A DNA stretch of 33,327 nucleotides from Caryophanales bacterium (GCA_902362975.1 CABIYO010000031.1:1-33327); one strand, 5' to 3'. Shown: positions 7,365 to 15,828, numbered from the stretch's first letter. The notes: a model not told the origin generated them from the letters alone. Numbers and translations are program-made.

Positions 7365-10300
7365 ACGTTCCCCCCCTCAGTCACAACCCGAAACAACTCA
7401 AGTGCTCGGTCCGCTTCGCTCAATTCCGGTCGATTCGCCTCGATTTGGCGCATAACGTCCAATACATTCGCATAATCTCGTGGAACGACCTTTACAAAGT
7501 GAGGGTGTGCTTGTTCGAATGACTCTAAAATGGTCCGTGCCTTGACACTGTCTGTATGAAACTGATGCGCTTCGAGAAGTGCATAAATTTGTTCCATGTC
7601 TTCATCGGTCAATTCTTTCACGACGGAGACGAGCTCCTCGTTGACGAGTCGTTCGTACGCTTGACTCCCATAAAGATATGCGATGCCACCTGACATGCCG
7701 GCTGCAAAGTTCTGTCCGATCTCACCGAGGACGAGAACCGTTCCCCCGGTCATATACTCACAGCCATGATCGCCGACTCCTTCGACGACTGCCGTCGCCC
7801 CGGAATTTCGGACGGCAAAACGCTCGCCGACGTGACCGTTAAAGAAGGCTTGTCCGCTCGTCGCTCCGTACAAGCAGACGTTACCGGCAATCATTTGTTT
7901 ACTTTCATCAAACGGTGCGTGTTTTTCAGAAATCAATGCTAATTTCCCACCGCTCAAGCCTTTCCCGATGTAATCGTTGGCATCCCCGATGACGGAAATG
8001 GTGATTCCTCGCGGTAAAAATGCTCCTAAGCTTTGTCCGGCTGACCCACTGAGGCGAACCGAGATGGTATCGTCTGCTAAACCGACCTGACCGTGAACTT
8101 TCGTCACTTCAAACCCCAACTTTGTTCCGACGGCACGATCGGTGTTTCGGATGCGACCAACGAAGAATGTCGGTTGCAACGAGCTGATTGACCGTGAGAC
8201 TGCCGGAATCAATTTTCGGTGATCATAGGAACGGTATGCCGGGTGAGCGAGTTCTTCACGTTCAGGAAGTAGTGTCGGCATCGAGAGCATCGGTGCTAAA
8301 TCTAACCGTTTTGCTTTCGGATGTTTCGTCTTCCATTCACTTTCTTCTAGAAGATCCGTTCGACCAATCACGTCGTCTAATGATGTCACACCAAGTGATG
8401 CTAAAATTTCTCGTACTTCTTCAGCCAAGAACGTCATCAAGTTGACGACATGTTCTGGCTTCCCCATAAATTTCTGACGAAGCACAGGGTCTTGAGTCGC
8501 CACACCGACGGGACACGTATCTAAATGACATGCGCGCATCATAATACATCCAAGGACGACGAGTGGTGCTGTCGCAAACGCAAACTCTTCCGCCCCGAAG
8601 ATAGCAGCTAGGACGATATCTCGTCCCGTCATGAGCTTTCCGTCCGTTTCAAGTGTGACTCTTCCCCGCAACCCGTTCAACGCGAGCGTTTGATGCGTCT
8701 CTAAGAGTCCAAGTTCCCAAGGAAGACCTGTGTGCTTGATTGATGTTTTTGGAGAAGCACCAGTTCCACCATCATATCCACTGATGACAATCGTATCGGC
8801 ATTCGCTTTCGCGACACCGGCTGCAATCGTCCCGACGCCTGACTTCGAGACAAGTTTGACACTGATTTTCGCTTTCGGGTTTACATGCTTTAAGTCAAAG
8901 ATGAGTTGGGCCAAGTCCTCAATCGAATAAATATCGTGATGTGGAGGCGGTGAGATGAGTCCAACCCCTGGAACGGATCCACGTACTTCGGCGACCCATG
9001 GGTACACTTTATTTCCTGGAAGTTGACCACCCTCACCTGGTTTTGCTCCTTGCGCCATCTTGATTTGAATTTCATCGGCATGGTAAAGATATTCTGCCGT
9101 CACCCCGAATCGTCCGCTCGCGACTTGCTTGATGCGGCTGATGCGTTCGTTTCCGAACTCATCCGGGACGAAGCGGGCCCGGTCTTCCCCGCCTTCTCCA
9201 GAGTTACTTTTCGCACCGATCTGATTCATGGCGATAGCGAGCGTTTCATGCGCCTCTTTCGACAAGGACCCAAATGACATCGCGCCTGTCTTAAAACGGC
9301 GAACGATCGACGTGACTGGCTCTACTTCTTCGAGCGGGACAGGACGTTGTGTTTTAAATGCAAACAACTGTCGAATGAACTGTCCTGATGATTCATGCAG
9401 CTTCACATAAGCATCATAATATTTACGTTCATTCTCACGACAGGCACGTTGCAACAAATGAATCGTCTTTGGATTGAATGCATGTTCTTCTCCGTCTGCA
9501 CGCCATTGGAAATCACTTCCCGCCTCGAGCGGACGATTCGTCGCATAGGCGGACGTATGGAGTGTTTTCGCTTCGTCTTCAAGTTCTTCAAATCCGATTC
9601 CAGACAGTTGAGACGTCGTTCCTCGGAAATGTGTCTCAATCAAATCACGGTCTAATCCGATGGCTTCGAAAATTTGGGCCCCACGATAGCTTTGAATCGT
9701 CGAGATGCCCATTTTCGACATGATTTTGACGATGCCTTCGACGACTGCTTTTTGATACGAGCGAATGGCCCCTTCAAGTGAATGCGCAATTAGTTCACGT
9801 TCGACTAAGTCTCGAATCGTCGCATAGGCTACATAAGGATATACCGCATCTGCCCCATACCCAATCAAGGTCGCTGCCTGATGCACTTCTCGGACTTCAC
9901 CACTCTCACAAATGAGACTACAGTTCGAGCGCAAGTTCTCTCGAATCAAGTGTTGATGAATCGCACTCAGGACGAGAAGAGACGGCATCGGAATCCGTTC
10001 ACGATTGGTGAGCCGGTCAGATAGAACAATCACATTCGCTCCATTCCGAACCATCTGAGCGACTTGTCGCAATAGTGACTTAAGAGATGCCTCTAAATCA
10101 TTCGTAAACGTTGTATCGACTCGTTCGAGCTTGAGCTTCTCGTCAAGTTGCTTGAGGGTTGCCCCATCAATCATCGGATGATCTAACCACACACGTTTCG
10201 CGTGACCTCGTCCGGTATGGACCGGATTTCCTTGCGGACCAATCCAAGTAAACGTAGCCGTGACAATTTTCTCCCGTAACGCGTCGATTGGCGGGTTGGT

Positions 10301-11800
10301 CACTTGCGCGAAGTGTTGTTTGAAATAATGGAACAAGGAACGGGGCCGCGTTGAGAGCACCGCGATTGGTTGGTCATGTCCCATCGAGCCGATTGGGTCT
10401 TTTTCGTCTTTGATTAACGGAACCATATACTGTTCAATGTCTTCTTTCGTATATCCAAACGCACGTTGCACACGCTCGAGTTCAAGTAGTTCTTCTTCAT
10501 CGACCTCTCGATCCTCAAGAATCATCATCTGCCTAAGCCATTTGTGATAAGGCTCTGACTTCGCAATCGTCTCTTTGATCTCATGATCTGGTATCAAACG
10601 CTTTTCAATCAAGTCGATCAATAACAACTGCCCTGGTCTTAAACGTTGTTTTGATTTAACGTTCTCTGCGTCAACCGGAATGACTCCTGTTTCAGATGAG
10701 AGAATCAATTCCCCGTCCAATGTTTCGACATAACGCATCGGACGCAAGCCGTTACGATCTAAAATTGCTCCGATCTGCCTTCCATCCGTGAAGACGACTC
10801 CAGTCGGTCCATCCCACGGCTCCATGATGGATGAATGATACTGATAAAAGTCGCGCTTGAACGGTTCCATCTGTCCTTCGACAAATGGTTCAGGAATCAA
10901 CATCATCGCCGTGTGGGCAATCGAGCGACCCGTTCGTGTAAAGAATTCAAAAGCGTTATCGAGCATGGACGAGTCGCTTCCATCCTCTTGAAGCACAGGG
11001 AACAAGTGTTGAACGTCTTCAAATAAGTCTGTTGACGTGACCCCTTCCCGCGCTCGCATCGCATCGATATTTCCGCGAAGCGTGTTTATTTCCCCGTTAT
11101 GGACTATCATTCGGTTTGGATGTGCTCGTTCCCAAGAAGGGAACGTATTCGTCGAGAAACGAGAATGAACGATGCCGAACGTACTCTTGTAATGAGGGGA
11201 TTGCAAGTCCAAATAAAATGCTGCGATTTGATTTGGCGTCAACATCCCTTTATACACGATCGTTCTTGTTGAAAGGCTTGCGATATATAGGCGTAATGAT
11301 TCGACTTTTTCGATTTTCCGACGAAGTTCATAGAAGACGCGTTCATTCGCATCCTCATCTAGGAATGGACATGAGATGAACCATTGATAGATCACCGGTT
11401 GTGTGACCCGTGCATGTTCACCGATTTGCATCGGGTCGACAGGTACTTCGCGCCATTCAATCGTCGAACAATCCAGTTCATCCGCCATCCGTTCCATTAA
11501 CGTGATCTTTTCGTGAAGCTGATTCTCAGACGGCTGAAAAAAAACCATTCCGACAGCGTAACGACCGAGTGACGGAAGGTTCATGGTTTGCGTAAACAAT
11601 TCGTGTGGAATTTCAGTCATGATACCCGCCCCATCACCAGCATCGATGACACCTTGTCCTCCTCGGTGCTCTAAATTACATAACATGGAGAGCGATTTTT
11701 GGACGATTTCATGTTTCTTTAGCCCATGTAAATTGACGTAAAGTCCAATCCCACACGCATCTTTCTCAAATTTTGAGTCATACAAACCAACTCGACTCAT
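7361..11800 (-). CDS. gltB: Glutamate synthase large (alpha) subunit
   Basis: 1479 aa. Domains in order: class II glutamine amidotransferase, central linker, FMN/3Fe-4S synthase barrel and GXGXG beta-helix. The N-terminal nucleophile is Cys16 in KDACGIG, so a 15-residue propeptide is expected to be removed. The Fe-S cysteines sit in GCIMMRACHLDTCPVG (about 1085, 1091 and 1096), and the FMN/2-oxoglutarate region includes NSGEGGED. ATG at 11800 is chosen because AAAGGGG lies 8 bases upstream; a GTG at 11818 overlaps that SD and is unlikely. First gene of gltBD. No gltC-like regulator is adjacent; upstream is a TspO-family gene. A cre-like site and a dyad lie in the promoter region. Confidence 0.97.
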   Translation of the reverse strand: MSRVGLYDSKFEKDACGIGLYVNLHGLKKHEIVQKSLSMLCNLEHRGGQGVIDAGDGAGIMTEIPHELFTQTMNLPSLGRYAVGMVFFQPSENQLHEKITLMERMADELDCSTIEWREVPVDPMQIGEHARVTQPVIYQWFISCPFLDEDANERVFYELRRKIEKVESLRLYIASLSTRTIVYKGMLTPNQIAAFYLDLQSPHYKSTFGIVHSRFSTNTFPSWERAHPNRMIVHNGEINTLRGNIDAMRAREGVTSTDLFEDVQHLFPVLQEDGSDSSMLDNAFEFFTRTGRSIAHTAMMLIPEPFVEGQMEPFKRDFYQYHSSIMEPWDGPTGVVFTDGRQIGAILDRNGLRPMRYVETLDGELILSSETGVIPVDAENVKSKQRLRPGQLLLIDLIEKRLIPDHEIKETIAKSEPYHKWLRQMMILEDREVDEEELLELERVQRAFGYTKEDIEQYMVPLIKDEKDPIGSMGHDQPIAVLSTRPRSLFHYFKQHFAQVTNPPIDALREKIVTATFTWIGPQGNPVHTGRGHAKRVWLDHPMIDGATLKQLDEKLKLERVDTTFTNDLEASLKSLLRQVAQMVRNGANVIVLSDRLTNRERIPMPSLLVLSAIHQHLIRENLRSNCSLICESGEVREVHQAATLIGYGADAVYPYVAYATIRDLVERELIAHSLEGAIRSYQKAVVEGIVKIMSKMGISTIQSYRGAQIFEAIGLDRDLIETHFRGTTSQLSGIGFEELEDEAKTLHTSAYATNRPLEAGSDFQWRADGEEHAFNPKTIHLLQRACRENERKYYDAYVKLHESSGQFIRQLFAFKTQRPVPLEEVEPVTSIVRRFKTGAMSFGSLSKEAHETLAIAMNQIGAKSNSGEGGEDRARFVPDEFGNERISRIKQVASGRFGVTAEYLYHADEIQIKMAQGAKPGEGGQLPGNKVYPWVAEVRGSVPGVGLISPPPHHDIYSIEDLAQLIFDLKHVNPKAKISVKLVSKSGVGTIAAGVAKANADTIVISGYDGGTGASPKTSIKHTGLPWELGLLETHQTLALNGLRGRVTLETDGKLMTGRDIVLAAIFGAEEFAFATAPLVVLGCIMMRACHLDTCPVGVATQDPVLRQKFMGKPEHVVNLMTFLAEEVREILASLGVTSLDDVIGRTDLLEESEWKTKHPKAKRLDLAPMLSMPTLLPEREELAHPAYRSYDHRKLIPAVSRSISSLQPTFFVGRIRNTDRAVGTKLGFEVTKVHGQVGLADDTISVRLSGSAGQSLGAFLPRGITISVIGDANDYIGKGLSGGKLALISEKHAPFDESKQMIAGNVCLYGATSGQAFFNGHVGERFAVRNSGATAVVEGVGDHGCEYMTGGTVLVLGEIGQNFAAGMSGGIAYLYGSQAYERLVNEELVSVVKELTDEDMEQIYALLEAHQFHTDSVKARTILESFEQAHPHFVKVVPRDYANVLDVMRQIEANRPELSEADRALELFRVVTEGGNV

Positions 11801-11837
11801 ATCATCGACCCCTTTCACTCACAGTTTCGTAATTAAC

Positions 11838-11866
11838 ATTTTGTTCTAAATATTCTGAAAAATCAA
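11838..11866 (-). promoter_or_regulatory. Promoter of gltBD
   Basis: On the minus strand TTGATT (11861-11866, 4 of 6), 17 bp, CAAAAT (11838-11843, 4 of 6). It is a weak promoter, as expected for one needing an activator. The dyad ATGCA-TTTT-TGCAT (11876-11889) lies just upstream of the -35, where a LysR-type activator would bind. Confidence 0.5.
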
Positions 11867-11913
11867 GTGAGTTGCATGCATTTTTGCATAACACGAATCT
11901 CAAAGAGTGCTAT

Positions 11914-11927
11914 TGAAAGCGTATACA
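11914..11927. promoter_or_regulatory. cre-like site upstream of gltB
   Basis: TGAAAGCGTATACA, with T on both sides, fits WTGNAANCGNWWNCAW at all 16 positions. It lies about 50 bp upstream of the proposed -35 of gltBD, a position more typical of activation than of roadblock repression. Confidence 0.6.
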
Positions 11928-12020
11928 TAACTGTTATCAATGGATTTATCGTTTTTAGTTATGTTCAATAAAGAATAAATATCCATAAATATTATTTATT
12001 TATAGGTTCTTCAGAACGCA

Positions 12021-12050
12021 AAAAAGGATATCCTGAAGATACCCTTTTCT
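12021..12050 (-). terminator. Terminator of the TspO-family gene
   Basis: On the minus strand AAGGGTATC, a TTCA/G loop, then GATATCCTT with one wobble pair and a run of T, just after the stop codon at 12054. Confidence 0.8.
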
Positions 12051-12053
12051 TGA

Positions 12054-12806
12054 TTATTGTTCTACTGTTTTACGCGTATGATGCAAAAACGATTTCGGAC
12101 GTTTCCACAAAATCAAACCGATATACCCAATCGCTAGCAATGTAAGGGCGCTGACAATCACAACATAGAGTGTGCCTTCTTCGATTCTAGCAAAGATACC
12201 GATATACGCCCATACGAATACGAGTGGGTAGATGAAATCATGATGCCACCACATAAAGAGGAGGGCAAGGACTACACCGACCATCAGCATAAGTGAGGTC
12301 CAGGCGAGCTCATCAAGACCTAACAGCGACGTGATCTGTTCCGTCTTCATCACAACGAACGTGTTGACGATGGTCGCGACTGATACCCAGCCGATGTAGA
12401 TGGAGAACGGGAACCGATCGAGCCAGCTCGTAGACGTTCGAAAAGCGATGTAATACAACCAGCACAGCGTAGCCAGGAACAACACCATGATGATCAGTGA
12501 GACGACGAACCATTCGTTCGTGAATGCCAATAACCATAAACCATTCAACACGCAAGAGACTAAAAATCCAGCCTTCATTCGCTCGGCTTGACGATTCGCC
12601 GTCGTCCCTTTCTTCAACTGGAGCACCAGCCAGACAAGAAGCGCGACATAGATGACACCCCAAATTGAGAAAGCGTACCCTGCCGGCTTAAAGTAGATAT
12701 CGATGCGGTCCGAAACCGCTGCGTTGTCGCCGTTCGCAAAGTAGTTGATGACGACGGTCGCTAAAAAAGCGACCCAGTTTACAATCGGCCATTTTGATAA
12801 GTCCAT
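12054..12806 (-). CDS. TspO/MBR-family tryptophan-rich membrane protein
   Basis: A 250-aa membrane protein with seven or eight hydrophobic segments and many Trp residues, longer than the classical 5-span TspO (about 160 aa). The segment FKPAGYAFSIWGVIYVALL matches the TspO/translocator signature region, as do WLLAF and the later FSIYIGWVSVATIVNT. Classical TspO proteins bind porphyrins and sterols and help in stress responses; this longer branch has no settled function. The start is odd. The strong SD (AAAGGAGGTG, 12835-12844) is 28 bases from ATG 12806, but a 19-base hairpin fills the gap and leaves an effective spacing of 9. A GTG at 12812 is the only in-frame alternative and has a poor SD. 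It has its own promoter and terminator. Confidence 0.85.
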   Translation of the reverse strand: MDLSKWPIVNWVAFLATVVINYFANGDNAAVSDRIDIYFKPAGYAFSIWGVIYVALLVWLVLQLKKGTTANRQAERMKAGFLVSCVLNGLWLLAFTNEWFVVSLIIMVLFLATLCWLYYIAFRTSTSWLDRFPFSIYIGWVSVATIVNTFVVMKTEQITSLLGLDELAWTSLMLMVGVVLALLFMWWHHDFIYPLVFVWAYIGIFARIEEGTLYVVIVSALTLLAIGYIGLILWKRPKSFLHHTRKTVEQ

Positions 12807-12812
12807 AAGCAC

Positions 12813-12831
12813 AATCTTCTAAATGAAGATT
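12813..12831 (-). promoter_or_regulatory. Hairpin between SD and start codon (TspO gene)
   Basis: On the minus strand AATCTTC-ATTTA-GAAGATT: a perfect 7-bp stem and 5-base loop sitting between SD AAAGGAGGTG and the start codon. With the hairpin folded, TTT plus GTGCTT (9 bases) separates SD from ATG. The structure therefore either brings the SD into register or acts as a translational switch. Confidence 0.65.
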
Positions 12832-12850
12832 AAACACCTCCTTTTGTAAC

Positions 12851-12879
12851 ATAATATTCAATACCCGCATCCATGTGAC
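12851..12879 (-). promoter_or_regulatory. Promoter of the TspO-family gene
   Basis: Minus strand GTCACA (12874-12879, 4 of 6), 17 bp, TATTAT (12851-12856, 5 of 6). Transcription would begin a few bases before the SD, so the 5' UTR would be little more than SD, hairpin and start. Confidence 0.5.
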
Positions 12880-12889
12880 TCTACACGTA

Positions 12890-12918
12890 TAAAGGGGCTC
12901 GCATATGCGAACCCCTTC
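12890..12918 (-). terminator. Terminator of the aldo/keto reductase gene
   Basis: Near-perfect long stem AAGGGGTTCGC/GCGAGCCCCTT around ATAT, followed by TTTAT on the minus strand, just after the stop at 12923. Confidence 0.85.
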
Positions 12919-12922
12919 TCCA

Positions 12923-13735
12923 TTAAAAGTCGATTTCGTCTGGATCTGGTCCGAGACGTTCCCTTGTCGCCACTTGATCGATTTTCGCAAAATCGTCCGC
13001 ATCGAGTGAGAAGTCGAATACATCAAAGTTCTCACGGATTCGATGTGGTGTCACCGATTTCGGTAACGCGACATGACCGGACTCAAGATGCCAACGGAGA
13101 ACTATCTGTGCCGGCGTCTTCCCATGTTTTTCTGCAATCTCAGAAAAAGCAGGGATGTCTAAAAACTTTCCTTGCATGAGTGGACTCCATGCCTCGATTT
13201 GAATCCCTTCATCTTGGCAGTAATCCAACAAATCCGGTTGCGGGAGTAGTGGATGAAGTTCAACTTGATTGATGAGTGGCGCCATCAGACCGGCTTCTTT
13301 CAATGTTTCTAAGTGGTGTTCTTTAAAGTTGGATACACCGATTGCTTTGATTTTTCCGGCTTCATATAAATCGATGAGATCTTTCCACGCATCGACGAAC
13401 CCATCTACCGGCCAATGCAACAGACAAAGGTCCAAATAATCTGTCTGGAGTCGTTTTAACGAGTCTTCGAATGCCTCTTTCGTTTTGCCTTCGCGAATGT
13501 CATCATTCCAAATCTTCGACGTGATGAACAATTCAGAGCGGTCTACACCTGAGAGATGAATTCCCTTCGCAACGCCCTCTTCATTTTTATAGATTGCAGC
13601 CGTATCGATGTGACGATAGCCTGTTTTGATGGCTTCAACGACAGCAGCTGGTGCCTCGGTTTCATTATCGACCTTCCAGACACCAAAGCCGATCATCGGA
13701 ATTTCGACCTTATTTCGTAATGTTGCGTAAAGCAT
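12923..13735 (-). CDS. Aldo/keto reductase (AKR5 type, YvgN/YtbE-like)
   Basis: A 270-aa NADPH-dependent TIM-barrel reductase of aldehydes and ketoaldehydes such as methylglyoxal. Counting from the chosen start, the catalytic tetrad is D44 (GYRHIDTAA), Y49 (AIYKNEEGV), K74 (TSKIWN) and H107 (LLHWPV). The IGVSNF and NADPH-binding PKSVTPHRIREN motifs are present, and the C-terminus LGPDPDEIDF is typical of the Bacillus glyoxal reductases. Two ATGs compete: 13744 lies directly against the SD AAAAGGGG, while 13735 has a 9-base spacing, so 13735 is preferred. Physiological substrate not determinable from sequence. Confidence 0.92.
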   Translation of the reverse strand: MLYATLRNKVEIPMIGFGVWKVDNETEAPAAVVEAIKTGYRHIDTAAIYKNEEGVAKGIHLSGVDRSELFITSKIWNDDIREGKTKEAFEDSLKRLQTDYLDLCLLHWPVDGFVDAWKDLIDLYEAGKIKAIGVSNFKEHHLETLKEAGLMAPLINQVELHPLLPQPDLLDYCQDEGIQIEAWSPLMQGKFLDIPAFSEIAEKHGKTPAQIVLRWHLESGHVALPKSVTPHRIRENFDVFDFSLDADDFAKIDQVATRERLGPDPDEIDF

Positions 13736-13838
13736 CTCATTCATCCCCTTTTCATTCTAACGAGCTGATTGTATCATACTATGAAAGAGACGATGGACGT
13801 CTACTTTCATTTCTTTTGGAATGGGATCATGATGCGCT

Positions 13839-13879
13839 AAAAGGTGACTGTCCGCTCCCTTGAAACAGTCACCTTTTTT
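13839..13879. terminator. Bidirectional terminator after the FAD oxidoreductase gene
   Basis: Perfect 12-bp stem AAAAGGTGACTG/CAGTCACCTTTT (13839-13850 with 13866-13877), 15-base loop, A-tract on one side and six T on the other. It abuts the stop codon of the FAD oxidoreductase. Confidence 0.85.
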
Positions 13880-14991
13880 CATGTGTGATAGATAAAGTCT
13901 TCAATTGGATAGAGCGATAGATCCACTTCTGCGTCACCTGTCAGAACGAGGTCACTCAACACTTTTCCGATGAATGGGCCGACCGTCAAGCCGGATGAGC
14001 CCAGACCGTTCGCGACTAACAGTTTTTCTGCCCCCGGCACCTTCCCGAGAACGGGAATTGAATTTGGTGTGACCGGACGGAAGCCGACCTTCGTCTCAAC
14101 GAGTTCCGCTTCAGCAAGTCCAGGTGCCGACTCCAAACCTTTCGTCAGTACTTCGTGCACTCCGATTGCAGTCGGTCGAACGTCGAACGCTTTTCCTTTC
14201 TCATGTGTCGAACCGATGACCACTTTCCCGTCGTCAAATCCGAGTAAATAGCGGCGTCGTGGCGGCATGACGACCGGCCAGTCAGATGCATCTGTATCCT
14301 TCAACTGGACGTGGACGAGCTGGGCCTTTTCCCCTTCGACTCGTACCGTATATCCAAGAGGCTGTAACAGTTCCGGTAACCAAGCACCCGTCGCAAGGAT
14401 GATTTCATCCGCTTCATATCTCACTCCGTCACACTCCACACCAATCTCATCTCCGCTCGTCAACCGTGCTGAACCGTTGACAAATGTGACGCCACGCTTG
14501 ATAGCGACTCTCTCAAGTGCAGCGCGAAAGCGTCCGCCGTCGACTCTAGCCCCTCCTGTCACGAAGAGTGCATCGTATTCATCGGATAACGGTGGGAAAC
14601 GATGTTGTGCCTCTTCTGCAGTTAGTCGTTCGAGTTCACCGATTTCTGGCGCTTCTTCTCGACGAAGCAACGTTCGCTCCATCATCTGGTCGAGCTTTGT
14701 TTCTTCATGGAGCGCAAGCGTCCCGACACATTTGTATCCGGTGTCCGTCTCCCCTTCAGCTTCCAGCTCTTTGACGACCTTAGGATAATAGCTTGCTCCG
14801 CCTTTCGCCAGTGCATACCAAGCTTTGTTGCGTCGCTGCGCAATCCACGGACATACGATTCCAGCCGCGGCATCCGTTGCTCTTCCTTCTTCTTTCCGGT
14901 CAATGACCGTTACATCCGCTTTACCAGCTAAATGATAGGCAGCCGAGACACCGACGATCCCTGACCCGATAATCACTATTTTCTTCATCAT
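13879..14991 (-). CDS. FAD-dependent oxidoreductase of the D-amino acid oxidase/DadA family (YurR-like)
   Basis: A 370-aa flavoprotein of the DAO superfamily, which oxidises secondary or primary amines of amino acids. The N-terminal FAD motif is KKIVIIGSGIVGVSAAYHL, with VIDRKE ending the second strand. The C-terminal family segment is GFRPVTPNSIPVLGKVPGAEKLLVANGLGSSGLTVGPFIG. It has no signal peptide and is probably cytoplasmic. Substrate unknown. The start is odd: SD AAAGGA (15022-15027) lies about 30 bases from ATG 14991 (or the adjacent ATG 14988), with a perfect 8-bp hairpin in between, leaving 9 bases when folded. That SD starts only 3 bases beyond the T-tract of the preceding gene's terminator, so transcription by read-through from the Bax1-like gene is likely. 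Confidence 0.88.
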   Translation of the reverse strand: MMKKIVIIGSGIVGVSAAYHLAGKADVTVIDRKEEGRATDAAAGIVCPWIAQRRNKAWYALAKGGASYYPKVVKELEAEGETDTGYKCVGTLALHEETKLDQMMERTLLRREEAPEIGELERLTAEEAQHRFPPLSDEYDALFVTGGARVDGGRFRAALERVAIKRGVTFVNGSARLTSGDEIGVECDGVRYEADEIILATGAWLPELLQPLGYTVRVEGEKAQLVHVQLKDTDASDWPVVMPPRRRYLLGFDDGKVVIGSTHEKGKAFDVRPTAIGVHEVLTKGLESAPGLAEAELVETKVGFRPVTPNSIPVLGKVPGAEKLLVANGLGSSGLTVGPFIGKVLSDLVLTGDAEVDLSLYPIEDFIYHT

Positions 14992-14993
14992 AA

Positions 14994-15014
14994 ATCTGTC
15001 TTGCGCAGACAGAT
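14994..15014 (-). promoter_or_regulatory. Hairpin between SD and start codon (FAD oxidoreductase gene)
   Basis: On the minus strand ATCTGTCT, loop GCGCA, AGACAGAT: a perfect 8-bp stem. It fills the gap between SD AAAGGA (15022-15027) and the start, leaving TGTGTCC plus TT (9 bases) outside the stem. Same architecture as at 12813-12831. Confidence 0.65.
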
Positions 15015-15029
15015 GGACACATCCTTTCG

Positions 15030-15062
15030 TAAAAAAATCATCGACCCAACGGATCGATGATT
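15030..15062 (-). terminator. Terminator of the Bax1-like gene, just upstream of the FAD gene SD
   Basis: On the minus strand ATCATCGA, a 9-base loop, TCGATGAT, then seven T (the last T of the stem included). It begins a few bases after the stop at 15068. Three bases after the T-tract the SD of the FAD oxidoreductase begins. Confidence 0.85.
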
Positions 15063-15067
15063 GATTC

Positions 15068-15802
15068 TTATTCTCTCATCGCTAGGCGATAAAGTAAATC
15101 TAACAACTCAATATACAACCAGACGAGCGTGACGATTAATCCGAATGCCGCGACCCATTCCAACTGTTTCGGGGCCCGAGCTTCGACTTGACTTGCGATG
15201 AAGTCAAAATCCAAGACGAGAGCAAGCGAAGCGATGATGACAATCACGAATTGAACACCGATCGCAAGTGGGCTTGAACCGGTCATGAATGCCAAGCCTG
15301 AACCGAACAAACTCATCACGAGTTGCACGAGATATAACAACATGACTGTGAACATGGCTGCCATGACACCGGCTTTAAACTTCTGTGTCACTTTGACAAG
15401 CCCTGTCGTATAGACAAACCACATCGCAAAGGCGACGACAAACGTCGTCAATACGGCGCGTCCCACAATACCAGGGACCATCGCTTCGAAGAAATACGAA
15501 ATCGAACCGACGAAGACACCTTCGATAATGCCGTATAGTGGCGCAACGACCGGTGCTGTATTCGGTTTAAACGTGATGAGCAAAGCAAAGATAAAGCCGA
15601 GGATGAGTGACCCAATCATGAGCGGGAACAAGAGCCCTTCTCCGATTGTCGGGACGACAAGCCATGTCGTACCGGCTGCCGCTGTCACGAGTAAAAGCAA
15701 GGTGAACACTTTAGACCATGTTCCTGCTTTCGTCATCGGTTCGGCACTGTAAGCTGCGGACTGCATTGATTTACGAAGCAATGGATTCGATTTTAAGTTC
15801 AA
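15068..15802 (-). CDS. Bax inhibitor-1/YccA-family membrane protein
   Basis: 244 aa with a hydrophilic N-terminal tail (about 1-28) and seven hydrophobic segments, ending YIELLDLLYRLAMRE. It matches the Bax1-I-like branch of the BI-1/TMBIM superfamily, whose bacterial member YetJ is a pH-sensitive calcium leak. The conserved central Asp-containing segment LVLDFDFIASQVE is present. The start is a TTG at 15802 with AAAGGAG 10 bases upstream; there is no ATG nearby in frame that would keep the first part. It starts 26 bp after the PfpI-like gene stop, so the two are probably cotranscribed. Function in bacteria is poorly known. Confidence 0.85.
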   Translation of the reverse strand: MNLKSNPLLRKSMQSAAYSAEPMTKAGTWSKVFTLLLLVTAAAGTTWLVVPTIGEGLLFPLMIGSLILGFIFALLITFKPNTAPVVAPLYGIIEGVFVGSISYFFEAMVPGIVGRAVLTTFVVAFAMWFVYTTGLVKVTQKFKAGVMAAMFTVMLLYLVQLVMSLFGSGLAFMTGSSPLAIGVQFVIVIIASLALVLDFDFIASQVEARAPKQLEWVAAFGLIVTLVWLYIELLDLLYRLAMRE

Positions 15803-15828
15803 TGTTTAATAGCTCCTTTATGGTTCAG

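Noticed and set aside
13793..13840. 15-codon plus-strand frame (MDVYFHFFWNGIMMR) ending at the 13839 terminator
   Set aside because: Weak SD, no convincing promoter, and the hairpin is explained as the terminator of the minus-strand gene.
14267..14788. Open frame of 173 codons on the plus strand
   Set aside because: Lies opposite the FAD oxidoreductase gene, Ser/Pro-rich as antisense frames of such genes are, with no SD or family resemblance.
14987..15020. Leader peptide (GTG-started, about 10 codons) overlapping the FAD oxidoreductase start
   Set aside because: The GTG is only one base from the SD, too close for initiation; the hairpin explanation fits the spacing better.
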